From assembly GCF_032062135.1 (NCBI RefSeq), contig NC_092859.1, positions 50,648,668 to 50,712,667 of the forward strand: 64,000 nucleotides of DNA, written 5' to 3'. The position numbers were made by a program, and so were the translations under genes. Numbering within the stretch: the stretch's first letter is position 1; the number at the start of each line of letters is the position of its first letter. The notes below the pieces were generated by a model. That model saw only the letters and a list, made by a program, of their open reading frames with translations. It was not told the DNA's origin and searched no databases. This stretch comes from Pyxicephalus adspersus (Eukaryota; Chordata; Amphibia; Anura; Pyxicephalidae). Below are positions 23,052 through 33,351 of this stretch, in pieces.

Positions 23052-23170
23052 CACTGTGAATAAGAAATGTATTCCTCTGTCTTTTGTATTTAATTTAGAT
23101 TTTGTAACTTGAAATAAATTAATATACACCAGTGCCATTTTAAAAATATATGATTTAAGTGCAATAAAAT
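23052..23170 (+). promoter_or_regulatory. SAR1: SAR1 3' UTR with poly(A) signals
   Basis: Two AATAAA hexamers follow the stop codon, at 23113-23118 and 23163-23168, in AT-rich sequence. Either could end the mRNA. No longer 3' UTR can be inferred from sequence alone. Confidence 0.6.
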
Positions 23171-24280
23171 GCTAGTTTATTTTATTAACAATGCATCATT
23201 TAGTTTGTACACTAATCTATTAGTTGCAATATGGCTTTATTTAATAGCATTCTATCTTCATATTAAACACTATATAATGTAATACTTAGCACCAGTTCAA
23301 GTTAGTATATTAGGGGAGCAGAGAGACTAGGAAGGGTAGCACTACTACCTGACCTATCGCTGACCCTGATTCAAGAATGAATTGAATATAGCAGTATCCC
23401 TGTGTAGGGTTTTCCTATATACTGTATGTTGAATACAAATTAAAAGGAAATATAAAGAAAATTAAGGTACAATCAGCACTGCCCATACTCCTCTCAGTCT
23501 GAAACAGGATATAGTAGGTATTTACATTGCCAATACAATAGGATGTCACGTACCACTCTCAAAAACACTAAGGTATAAAAGATACAAATTAGAAAAATGA
23601 GCTCACTACTGTTCTTAGTATACAAAAGTGTTTTTTTCTACAGTTTGTCTATTAAAAAAGAATCCATGTGGGGCATATGGAAAGTCTACAACAAAAAAAA
23701 ATATCTAGGTATAAAGAACGGAGGTGTTTAGAGAAATCCAGTTGGAGATGATTTTTACCATGATTTCAGCCTTTCTGAGCTCAGATTGGAACATAGAATT
23801 TTACAATTCTTGTGTTTCCTGTAATTCTTGTAAAAGGGAGATATAGAAATTGAAAGGAAATTTAATAGGAGCCATACAGCTTTAGTCAAGGCGGGGGGGT
23901 AAAAGCTGTTTGCTAAAATTTAGTTAAAAAACGGGTATACACCATTTGCCAAATTTGCATTTTCTGCTACTGCTAACTAAGGCAATTGAGTAGTAAAAAA
24001 GGGGGTATATGGCATATTACAAGGCCACACTTTCTGCTGCTGCTAATTACACAAATGGGGGACTTAACAAATAAAAGAAAAATAAATAAAAATTAAAAGT
24101 AAAATCAAATCTATTATTTTTTTCAGTTTTATGCCCTCTTGTAATTGCATCTTTTGTTGTGTGCAACTTATATAAACACAGAGTAAGCAATGGGTGACCA
24201 GGCACACAATATTTAACATCATTTTTTTCTAACAACTTTTCAAACAAAGCTGTTTTTGCTGTCTACAAATATGTATCCCG
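23171..24280. other. intergenic, unassigned
   Basis: AT-rich sequence just past the SAR1 poly(A) signals; no gene, repeat structure or motif recognised. Confidence 0.4.
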
Positions 24281-24289
24281 TAATGTGTC

Positions 24290-24620
24290 CACCTCTCTTG
24301 CACTGGAGGTTGAGAGAGATGGACTATAGGATGAGGAGGCAACACTGGAGGAAGAAATGTCAGGTATCATGCCAAGTGGAGGCATAGGTGATCTGTTTAG
24401 TAGACACCTATACGATCAAGTTGAGTAAAAAGATGAAGGCCTGCAGTGGGAGGGAAAGGGAATAGAGTCCACCCTGACAAACATTGTAAGTTTCATGCTT
24501 GCTTGTTTTTGCAGTGACAAACATATTGAATACTGGATAGCCACACTCTTACACCCTCACTATCACAGCAAATGCAGGATAATCACTTAAGCCTTCTGAA
24601 AAGCAGTCAAAACTCTGTTA
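24290..24620 (+). pseudogene. hAT transposase fragment
   Basis: The plus strand near 24515-24590 reads SDKHIEYWIATLLHPHYHSK, aligning with TNTDDYWIATLLDPRYKPEI of the hAT transposase at 50367-51374 (minus strand). The upstream 200 bp are rich in acidic codons, as in the larger copy. It is a short, broken relic of the same or a related family. Confidence 0.55.
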
Positions 24621-24865
24621 TGCTAAACAAACATTGTAGTGGAGATCACACGACTCAATTCAACCCAGGCAGTGCCCATTTTCATATCATCTAACTGGGA
24701 GAAGTCAGACAAAAAGAAACTGGCATTTCTTTAGGCGTATCCGGAAAATGTCAGCGACAGCACTCAATTCTATGATAATTGGAGTTAACAATTAAACACT
24801 GATCTTAACCAATCAGATTGTTATATTATAGTGTGAAAACAACATGTAATTGTTAGTATCAGATT

Positions 24866-26830
24866 ACATTTTGTTTGCTTAATTTCTTATTAGCCATCGG
24901 CACATAAAAGCCATACCTTTCTTCTTATCAGGTCACTCCAAATCAAACAAGTGAGGGATGGAGGACAAAAGATGACCACAAAGGCACAGACTAGACAGTT
25001 TACACAAATTCACTTTGTCTCAGGGCCCACCGCCTCCTCCTTCTGCTGTTACTGCTGCCGCCTGCCCAGTAACCAGCTCACGATGCCAGTTACCAATGCT
25101 GTCTACGCTCCGACTCAGGGCCCACTGCCTCTTCCTCCTGCTGTTACTGCTGCTGCCTGCCCAGTACCAAGCTCTAGATGTCAGTTCCTAATGGCGTTCT
25201 AACTCTGACTTAGGGCCCACCGCCTCCACCTCATACTGTTACTGCTGCTGCCTGCCCAGTACCCAGCTCTAGATGCCAGTTACCAATGCTGCCCCTGTAC
25301 TTCCTGCATTTTCTTATATCCTGGAGGTCTTTCTGAAGGCCACTATCAGGGCCAGGAAACACTTGTACAACTTTATTTGCATTTTAAAAAGTTACAGCTT
25401 GCAGACAGGAAAAGGCAGTCCTCTACACAGCAATGTTTCCAATAGCTACAGCTTCCACACTGTCCATATAGGTGATGGCCTCAACCTCTAATGCCATCCT
25501 TGCTCTGTCTCATGGCCCACTGCCTCTTCCTCCTGCTGTTACTGCTGCCGCCTGCCCAGTACATTTTGTTTGCTTAATTTCTTATTAGCCATCGGCACAT
25601 AAAAGCCATACCTTTCTTCTTATCAGGTCACTCCAAATCAAACAAGCGTGGGATGGAGGACATAAAATGACCACAAAGGCACAGACCAGACAGTTTACAC
25701 AAATCCACTTTGTCTCAGGGCCCACCGCCTCCTCCTTCTGCTGTTACTGCTGCCGCCTGCCCAGTAACCAGCTCACAATGCCAGTTACCAATGCTGTCCA
25801 CGCTCCGACTCAGGGCCCACTGCCTCTTCCTCCTGCTGTTACTGCTGCCGCCTGCCCAGTACCCAGCTCTAGATGCCAGTTACCAATGCTGTTCATGCTC
25901 TGTCTCAGGGCCCACCGCCTCCTCCTCATGCTGTTACTGCTGCTGCCTGCCCAGTACCCAGCTCCAGATGCCAGTTACTAATGCCGTCCACACTCCGTCT
26001 CAGGGCCTACCCCCTCCTGCTAATGCTGTTACTGCTGCTGCCTGCCCAGTACCCAGCTCTAGATGCCAGTTACTAATGCTGTCCACACTCCGTTTTAGGG
26101 CCTACCGCCTGCTCCTCATGCTGTTACTGCTGCTGCCTGGCCAGTACCCAGCTCTAGATGCCAGTTACTAATGCCGTCCTTGCTGCATTATGAGGGCCCA
26201 CCCACTCCTCCTCATGCTGTTGCTGCTGCTGCCTCCCCAGTACCAAGCTCTAGATGCCAGTTACTAATGCCATCCACACTCTATCTCAGGGCCCACCGTC
26301 TCCTCCTCATGCTGTTGCTGCTGCCGCCTGCCCAGTACATTTTGTTTGCTTAATTTCTTATTAGCCATTGGCACATAAAAGCCATACCTTTCTTCTTATC
26401 AGGTCACTCCAAATCAAACAAGTGAGGGATGGAGGACATAAGATGACCACAAAGGCACAGACTAGACAGTCTACACAAATTCACTTTGTCTCAGGGCCCA
26501 CCGCCTTCTCCTTCTGCTGTTACTGCTGCCGTCTGCCCAGTAACCAGCTCACGATGCCAGTTACCAATGCTGTCCACGCTCCGACTCAGGGCCCACTGCC
26601 TCTTCCTCCTGCTGTTACTGCTGCCGCCTGCCCAGTACCCAGCTCTAGATGCCAGTTACCAATGCTGTTCATGCTCTGTCTCAGGGCCCACCGCCTCCTC
26701 CTCATGTTGGTACTGCTGCTGCCTGCCCAGTACCAAGCTCTAGATGCCAGTTATTAATGCCATCCACACTCCATCTCAGGGCCCACTGTCTCCTCCTCCT
26801 GCTGTTGCTGCTGCCACTTGTCAGTACTCC
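24866..26830. repeat. 95-bp satellite in three higher-order blocks
   Basis: The basic unit is 95 bp: the landmark AGCTCTAGATGCCAGTTAC recurs at 25865, 25960, 26055 and 26150. A different leader of about 175 bp, starting ACATTTTGTTTGCTTAATTT, recurs at 24866, 25561 and 26337, so leader plus units form blocks of about 695 and 776 bp. The first block holds an unrelated 200-bp stretch at 25300-25500. Because 95 is not a multiple of three, the open frames across it change frame each unit and do not describe a protein. Confidence 0.88.
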
Positions 26831-27500
26831 ATTTACTAAAATTGTACGCTTCTGGGTGGCATTGACGATGCACTACACCCAGCTCTCCATGACTCTTACC
26901 AATGCAGTCTCCCTGGTGACAGCTGACCACACATTGAGCCCACACATTGCTACTGCTCTCGCTGACCCATGCTCTGTCTCTGGTCCTCCATCCTTTTGCC
27001 TAATGTCACCGCACTACTTATCCAAAACTTTATGGGTATCATTCCTAACACGTCAACCAGGATTTGATGCCAGCTGGCAATTATTATTAATATTATTATT
27101 ATTGATAAACAGGATTTATATAATGTAATCAAATTATGCAGCTATGTAAATTCAATAGGGGTACATACATTAAATAGCAATGGGTTTTCCTGCTGTTTTG
27201 AGGGCAGAGACTGTTGCTAGTGGGTTGAGTTCTGCTTTTCTGAATGTCATAATATTTATGCTGCCTTCTGAATGCTGTCAATCACTGCTGTCACTTTGCC
27301 TGCCATTTTCTGGAAAACCACAAGGTATTTTGGAACTTTTGTATTTTTCCCTTGTTGCCACTGTTCTACACCTATCTAGCAAATTTGGTGGTTCTAACAT
27401 GTATAGGGGTTTTGCTATTAATGTTTAAAGTCGGCCGATTGACTTTAATGGAATTTGCGAAATCGATTTGCCGAAATTTTGCGAACCCACTGGAAGCTCG
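26831..27500. other. unassigned
   Basis: Follows the satellite. The part at 27425-27500 (GTCGGCCGATTGACTTTAAT and similar CG-containing words) resembles frog DNA-element termini, but no pair was found. Confidence 0.3.
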
Positions 27501-27524
27501 AGGAAATTTTTGCGACACTGTCAT

Positions 27525-27834
27525 AGGCCTTCTCCCTTATCATTATTTGCTACAAAAAGTGAAAAAATGTCCACCCAGACCTGAACACACTGTTGGTCAA
27601 TACAACGTGATACATAAATCAATCATTGATCCACCGAAAGTTTACCTTCCACCACTTCATATGAAACGTGGACTATTGAAAAACTTTGTCGTTGCAATGG
27701 ATCGTGATGGTATGGGTTTTCAGTATCTGAAGGACAAGTTTGGAAAAGTTATAACAGATGCTAAACATTTCTGCAAGTTGCACAAAACTTTCTGGGCAAC
27801 CAGAGAGCTGAAAACCATGCTGCTTGGCTGCTGA
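27525..27834 (+). pseudogene. unclassified repetitive element protein, copy 2
   Basis: The plus strand reads VYLPPLHMKRGLLKNFVVAM, then GMGFQYLKDKF and a degraded tail. This is the conserved middle of the same family as 21650-22345 and 43205-44860. Only about 100 residues survive, in one open frame (27352-27834) whose first part is unrelated sequence. Orientation is opposite to the other two copies. Confidence 0.72.
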
Positions 27835-27835
27835 A

Positions 27836-28742
27836 TGTCACTTAAAATTAATTTTACGGTATTGCCCCTTCTACTGTTTACCTTTCCAGTAATGACTATA
27901 GTTTATTAAGGCGTGTTGTAACTAAAAATTCAAACAGGCTATGATCAGTGTTATTTAAGTATAGTACCACAGCACACTCTGGTGGAGAAATAATGGCATT
28001 GTATGTTATGGAAATACAAGTGACACCCTAAACAACCTCTCCAAAGTTTAAACTTAACTAATATAACACACTGGGCACAACATCTAATGGCATGGAATTG
28101 GTTGTGACATTTCTTATTAGTTATTGAAAAGAAAATAATAATTCTTAATAAAAACATAAATTAAAACTTAATAAAATAACGTTTTAAAAATAAAATATTA
28201 AATAAATAACAAATGTTAGGCCAGAAAAGCATAAAGCTGAGAAACCAAAGAATTTACTAACCAGCCCCTTTCCAAAAAGGTGGCAAACAACATATATTGT
28301 TAGCACAACACAAAGGAATTTTGTGAAGGGATGGGAGGGCGGTGAGTTCATCTTGACGGAGGTGCTGTGACAGGAACACTGCTGACAGGAATCAATAAGC
28401 AAAGATGGCTTCCACCCATAGGAACCTTCACAACACAGGTATATCAAAAAAGGGAAGTCTGCCTGGAGATAGCTTTTTTACCAAATACCTGGAAGTCAGG
28501 GAAAAAGAGAAATATTTTGTGTGTGTGTGTGTGGGGGGGGGGTCACTGTTCTTCCTTGGTGAAATGTTTGTGCTGCCCTACCCTCAGTCATGCTACTGGC
28601 TAACCGTTGTATCACAAAACTAAAAGTCATAGCTATATAGGGCAAAGCAATATGTTCAATATAATGACTGTCCTTCAGCATCCTATCACTACATTTCTCC
28701 AATTTGCATTTCGGCAATTGACCCAGGGACTCTAGAGACTCT
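27836..28742. other. unassigned
   Basis: No gene recognised. It contains a GTGTGTGTGTGTGTGGGGGGG run at about 28519-28541. Confidence 0.3.
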
Positions 28743-28963
28743 GTCTGATTTAGTTAAGCTCTCCAAGACTGGAGAAAATAGACTATTATGGGAGAACCTG
28801 GGAGTTCAATCAAACCTGGACTAGATCTGGTCCAGAACAGAAAACATTTGCCAATTAGTAGCAAATGATTTTTAGGAAATCAATTCCAAGTTTGTCTGAC
28901 CACCCAGGTTCTCCCATAACATTCTATCTTCTCTAGTCTTGGAGAGCTTTAAAAAATTAGGCC
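28743..28963. mobile_element. hairpin MITE, copy C
   Basis: Inverted arms: GTTAAGCTCTCCAAGACTGG on the left and CTAGTCTTGGAGAGCTTTAA on the right; further in, TTATGGGAGAACCTGGG faces CCCAGGTTCTCCCATAA with few changes. It ends in TTAGGCC. It shares the CTCTCCAAG and TTTGC blocks with copies A and B but differs in the middle, so it is a second subfamily. Confidence 0.78.
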
Positions 28964-29820
28964 ATCTGTGTAAACTGTAAAAAGGTTTGACGACACAGTG
29001 GTTTACTACTTGTTAATGGTGGCAAGGAGGGGGCGAGGGAATGAAATCAAATATTCTTCAGGGCCTGGCTGAGTAAACCCATTACTTTGTCCTATATATG
29101 TTAACTGTAGGTTACCTTTAACATATTGTGAATTGGTATGACTAGAACTGACACATAGGGAAAACTGTCTCCCTATTCACTGTCTGTCAATTATTCAGTT
29201 TGAGGTATTGGTGGTAGCATTTTGTTACTTTAAATTGTTTTATAATGTTGATAATGTTTCACTATTGTAAGTGGATCTAAGTAGATTGCTTCTGCTTTGA
29301 TAACTGTCTGATATACACCTTCTATATAATATCTATAGCCAAAACTTAATTGCCTAAATCTAATCATCATGGATTATGTCAATTAAGATGGTAATTGCCC
29401 AAGAACATTATATGAGTTCGTAAAGTTTAGGAAACTACCCTTTTCTAAATACATCATTCATTCACAATAGTGCCATGAAGTTTGGGACATGTGGCTATTG
29501 GCTATTTTAATTCAACGTAGATGGCATCTTTCACATCTTTTGAGAACGAGTTGTCCTAGGTTAACCAAAAAAACGCTCCTCACTCTCATTAGAAGAAGTT
29601 AAGGTAAGTCTTTTTTCATTTAAGCATATTCCTCAATAGGAAAGGATATAAATATACTTTATACATAAATGCCTTTGTAAAGATATTGGTAAAATCTCTG
29701 TGACATCACCATTATGTAACACCAAACCTATCCTATGTCTAATCCAGGTGTTTGAGCCATTCTGCACTCAAACAACACCTAATTGCAGCTAGTGGTACAA
29801 AATAATACTATTTTTGAGCT
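28964..29820. other. unassigned
   Basis: AT-rich sequence with no recognisable gene or repeat boundary. Confidence 0.3.
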
Positions 29821-29828
29821 ATAAATCA

Positions 29829-30418
29829 TGGTGCAGCACAGTGGCTCAGAGGTAAGTGCTCTGGCCTTTGCAGCGCTAGGTCCTAGGTTGGAATCTCGAC
29901 CAGGACACTATCTGCATGGAGTTTGCAGGTTCTCCCCATGTTTGAGGGGGTTTCCTCCCACATTCCAAAAACATGCAGTAAACTAAATGGGCCTTAAGCT
30001 GCGTACACACCTGCAATTTTTCTCGTTGGAAAGGATCTTTCACGATCCTTTCCAACGAGAAAAGACTGCACGATGCATGAACGATGCTGTACATACAGCA
30101 CCGTTCATGCTCTATGGAGAGGGGAGGGGGAGAGCGACGGAGCGGCACCCTGCTGCGCGCTCTCCCCTTCCCTTTCCCCTTTTCGATGGACGACGACCGA
30201 CTGTACACACGGCAGATTTTCGCCCGATAATTGGCCGATACCGATTATCGGGCGAGAAAAATTTGCCGTGTGTACGCAGCTTTAGACTGTATTAAAGACA
30301 TATCAGGTAGGGACAATAGATTGTGAGCCCCTTTAGGGACAGCTAGTGACATGACTATGGACTTTGCACAGCGCTGCATATTATGATGGTGCTACATAAA
30401 TACTGTGTAATAATATTA
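29829..30418 (+). mobile_element. tRNA-derived SINE, split by a MITE
   Basis: The 5' end looks like a tRNA gene: A-box TGGCTCAGAGG (near 29842) and B-box-like GGTTGGAATCTCGACC (29887-29902). The body has GCATGGAGTTTGCAGGTTCT and ATTGTGAGCCCC, and the tail is AAT-rich. ATAAATCA flanks both sides (29821-29828 and 30419-30426). It would be transcribed by RNA polymerase III and moved by a partner LINE. A 285-bp DNA element at 29997-30281 splits it. Confidence 0.82.
29997..30281. mobile_element. PIF/Harbinger-like MITE, 285 bp
   Basis: Perfect 14-bp termini AGCTGCGTACACAC and GTGTGTACGCAGCT, flanked on both sides by TTA (29994-29996, 30282-30284), the three-base target of PIF/Harbinger elements. 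Inside are two hairpins: TCTCGTTGGAAAGGATC facing GATCCTTTCCAACGAGA (30019-30061), and TTTTCGCCCGATAAT facing ATTATCGGGCGAGAAAA (30217-30260). It is non-coding and inserted into the SINE. Confidence 0.88.
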
Positions 30419-30426
30419 ATAAATCA

Positions 30427-31612
30427 AACCATATATACCATATCACCCAAGTAGAATGAAAATGGTGATGACCTATTTTTGAAGTCACTGTCCTGAAAAA
30501 AAGTATGCAGATAAGGTAACTACAATACTGAGATGGAATTCAAAAATGGCAGCAATGACAGCTAGTATATATTGTTCCATATGCTATATTTTTTTTACAT
30601 TACAAGGGAACATAAAGTATAGCATGATAACTGTCTTTATTTTTTACATTTTAAATCTCATTAAATTTTCTGGGGCAACATAACATTACCTATTTAGGAC
30701 ACTCAGCAGTAGACACTGTAAACAAGTGCAGAAATAATTTTTGAACTCCAATTAAGAATTATAATACCCAGTAATGCATGCATTATCGCTTATTGAATTG
30801 TGAGATAAATAGAGAAAGTGCTCAAGATTCATGCAAAAAATCCACACAAACATATTTTTGTGAAATATCAGCAAATGTAATTGAAATATATCACCCATCT
30901 TACTAAACTAACCACAAATGACAGTCACATAATCATACTTCATTGCACTGCCACAGAACTTTAAACTGCATCATACCATTACAGCAAATTAGGTAAATAA
31001 TAGCAAGTTTAATCAACTGCACACTACAATACCTAGCAACAATATAGACTACACCAGTACAATTACCCTGTAACACAGACTGCAACAACACAGTCTATTG
31101 TCCAACAAAACTATTACATTTTCTAGTTCCATCTTTGTAATGTGACACCTCCTCATTTGTAGCCACTATATTGATGGTCAGTGGGAGAAGGGCTCCATTA
31201 TCTTGGTGTCATTGGTTAGGAAATAATGCCCTAATTCATTTGTGGTCAGTGGGAAAAGGACCATCTATTCAATAGTGGATAGTGGTTACTGTTCCTAGTA
31301 CAGGTGTTCTTCCGAAAATGTTATTTCTAGCACACTTTTTCACCACATACCTGCAATCAGCTCAGTGTGTGCCAATTCACAGACAGTACCTTTAGCCATC
31401 ACTGACATTCCGGGACTTATTAGAGTCAACACCTCCTTGAAATGGACCCAAGGACATCAGAGTTTTTCACATGCACAAGCTGCACAGATAATATTTACAC
31501 CACTGAGGACTCTTTGATAAGTAAAACAGATACATGTGATGCATGCTTGCTTGGTATAGGATAAGTGTGTATGACCTACTATTAAGAAAGTAAAACCTAA
31601 AATTGTCTACAG
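30427..31612. other. unassigned
   Basis: AT-rich with short ACA-rich words near 31020-31110. No gene or named repeat recognised. Confidence 0.35.
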
Positions 31613-31790
31613 CAATGGTGCCTAACCTTTTTTCATCTGGGGGCCATTGTTGACATTCAAATAAAACTTGCAGGCCACAATCCAAACAAACCTAAAAAAT
31701 GTCTGTTTAAAACTAACATAGTTTTAATTTAAAATGAAATAAAATTGAAATGTTTCTAGTTACTGTAATGTACATGCAACAAATAAAAGA
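31613..31790. mobile_element. hAT terminus, left orientation
   Basis: Starts CAATGGTGCCTAACCTTTTT, followed by CATCTGGGGGCCATTGTTGA, and runs to AACTAACATAGTTTTAATTT and TTTCTAGTTACTGTAATGTA. The same sequence occurs inverted at 61560-61725. It is one end of a hAT-type element; the other end of this copy was not found. Confidence 0.65.
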
Positions 31791-32094
31791 AATGACAAGA
31801 ATTTTTGCAATCACCATTGGTGCTCATTTTATTGAGGAAAGATACAAAACTAAAGCTATCATACAGTGCTGGCCAGTCATATATTGCTCCCCGCTCACTA
31901 TTCCTGTACCAAAGAGCAGAAACTACACCATAGAATGCATCTTGTCAGTTATGGGGGCTACTAACCTTTGTGGACCCCAAAATCTCTGCAATAAATACTT
32001 CCAGAGAAATGTAATTCATGTGACAGATAGCCAAGAGGTACATGTTCTAACTACTACATCTTCGGGTCATTACATCTCCCCATTCCTGAAATTA

Positions 32095-32530
32095 GGGTTC
32101 ACAGAAGGTAAGTGGCCAGAGATGTGTGACAGGGTAGCACGGTATAATAGCGATAGTTTTTCTTATCTTGTGATAGCTCTGCAGCAATAAAATTTTAGGG
32201 GGAGTTAGCCACAAGAGTCCCCCACTTATCCTACATTTTAATATACCTACAGCTCCCCTTTTTAGGATAAACTGGGGTTCAAAGAACATAAAGGGACATT
32301 TATATGTGACAGGGCATCATGTTATGGTAGGAATGATAACATTTTAGGGGGGGTAGCCACAAGAGTCCCCCACTTATCTTACATTTCCTATTCTCTACTG
32401 TTAAAGAGATTTCAGGGTTCACAGAAGGTAAGTGACCAGCTATGTGTGACAGGTATAGTTTTTCTTATCTTGTGATGGTGCCAAAGTAATTACCTTTTTA
32501 AGGGGGAGTAAGCCATAAGAAGTTTTATAC
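32095..32530. repeat. tandem repeat, about 160-bp units
   Basis: Three diverged units share GGGTTCACAGAAGGTAAGTG, ATGTGTGACAGG, TTTTTCTTATCTTGTGAT and CACAAGAGTCCCCCACTTAT. Units start near 32095, 32272 and 32412, and the middle one is the most changed. No coding function is suggested. A SINE-like A-box (CAGTGGCTCAGAGGTAGCAC) follows at about 32532. Confidence 0.65.
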
Positions 32531-32554
32531 ACAGTGGCTCAGAGGTAGCACTCC

Positions 32555-33226
32555 TTTACATCTGATGCATTAACACATGTTATAATGCATGTTATGTGTG
32601 CCAAAAAGAAAGGCAAACATTATGATGTGCTGCACTACAGCAGCAATGTTGAGATGTGTTGGGTTGCCATTCAAAGTAGTGATGTCCTTATAACCTCCTT
32701 TCTTACTCATATGTCCCCTTATTTGATCAGGAAAGTAGATAGAAGTGTCTGGGGAGCTACCTATTTTTAGGTAAACACAGCTCAAATAAGCCCGATCCTG
32801 TGCTTCCAGTGAAGAGCAATATGACAAGTGGCAGCAATGCTGTCCGCATTGTCAGAGCATGCTTTACCTGGGAATTTTGTGGCTCTGCCCAGTGCCATAC
32901 TCTCACAATGGATCTTTCTTGCTCCTTTTGCTATGGTATTCATCAGTCTTTGCTTTCCTAGCAGTGCTGAGTTTGTTCCTGTGGCTTAGGATTCCCCTTA
33001 AGTACTATCCAGGACACTACTGAACCTTAACCCCTACTCTGCCTGGCTGCTTCAGGTGATAAACTTTTCAGTACCAATACCCTGCCTTCAACACATTTCC
33101 AATTCTATAAAGGGGTTTATTGTAGACTTTGTATTGTCCCAGAGAAAAAGAGACTTCCCTCAAGAATGTTCTCTAGAATCAGCTTTCACAAAGTTCATCC
33201 TGGGATTTATATACATTTTTATGAAT
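32555..33226. other. unassigned
   Basis: No gene or repeat recognised apart from the SINE-like word at its left edge. Confidence 0.3.
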
Positions 33227-33229
33227 TAT

Positions 33230-33283
33230 ATAAGCTCTCCAAGACTAGAGAAGATAGACTATCATGGTTAAACCTGGGTGATT
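33230..33283. mobile_element. hairpin MITE, copy D, partial
   Basis: TAAGCTCTCCAAGACTAGAG and ACTATCATGGTTAAACCTGG match the left arm of copy C. The right arm is missing, and it is followed by CACCTGGTCCTTAGCAGG, which resembles a Tc1-type end. Confidence 0.6.
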
Positions 33284-33351
33284 TACGTATCTGTACATAT
33301 TTTTAAAATTCACCTGGTCCTTAGCAGGTTCTGAAATTATTGACACCTTCA

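Noticed and set aside
25273..27128. Proline/leucine-rich open frames of up to 159 codons
   Set aside because: They follow the 95-bp satellite period, shift frame every unit and occur in overlapping frames; no start context or homology.
29840..29905. tRNA gene
   Set aside because: A- and B-box-like sequences are present, but the surrounding SINE body, tail and target duplications show it is a SINE head; the B-box is also mutated.
31750..32190. 146-codon open frame
   Set aside because: It starts in the hAT terminus and runs into the tandem repeat; no recognisable domain, so probably chance.
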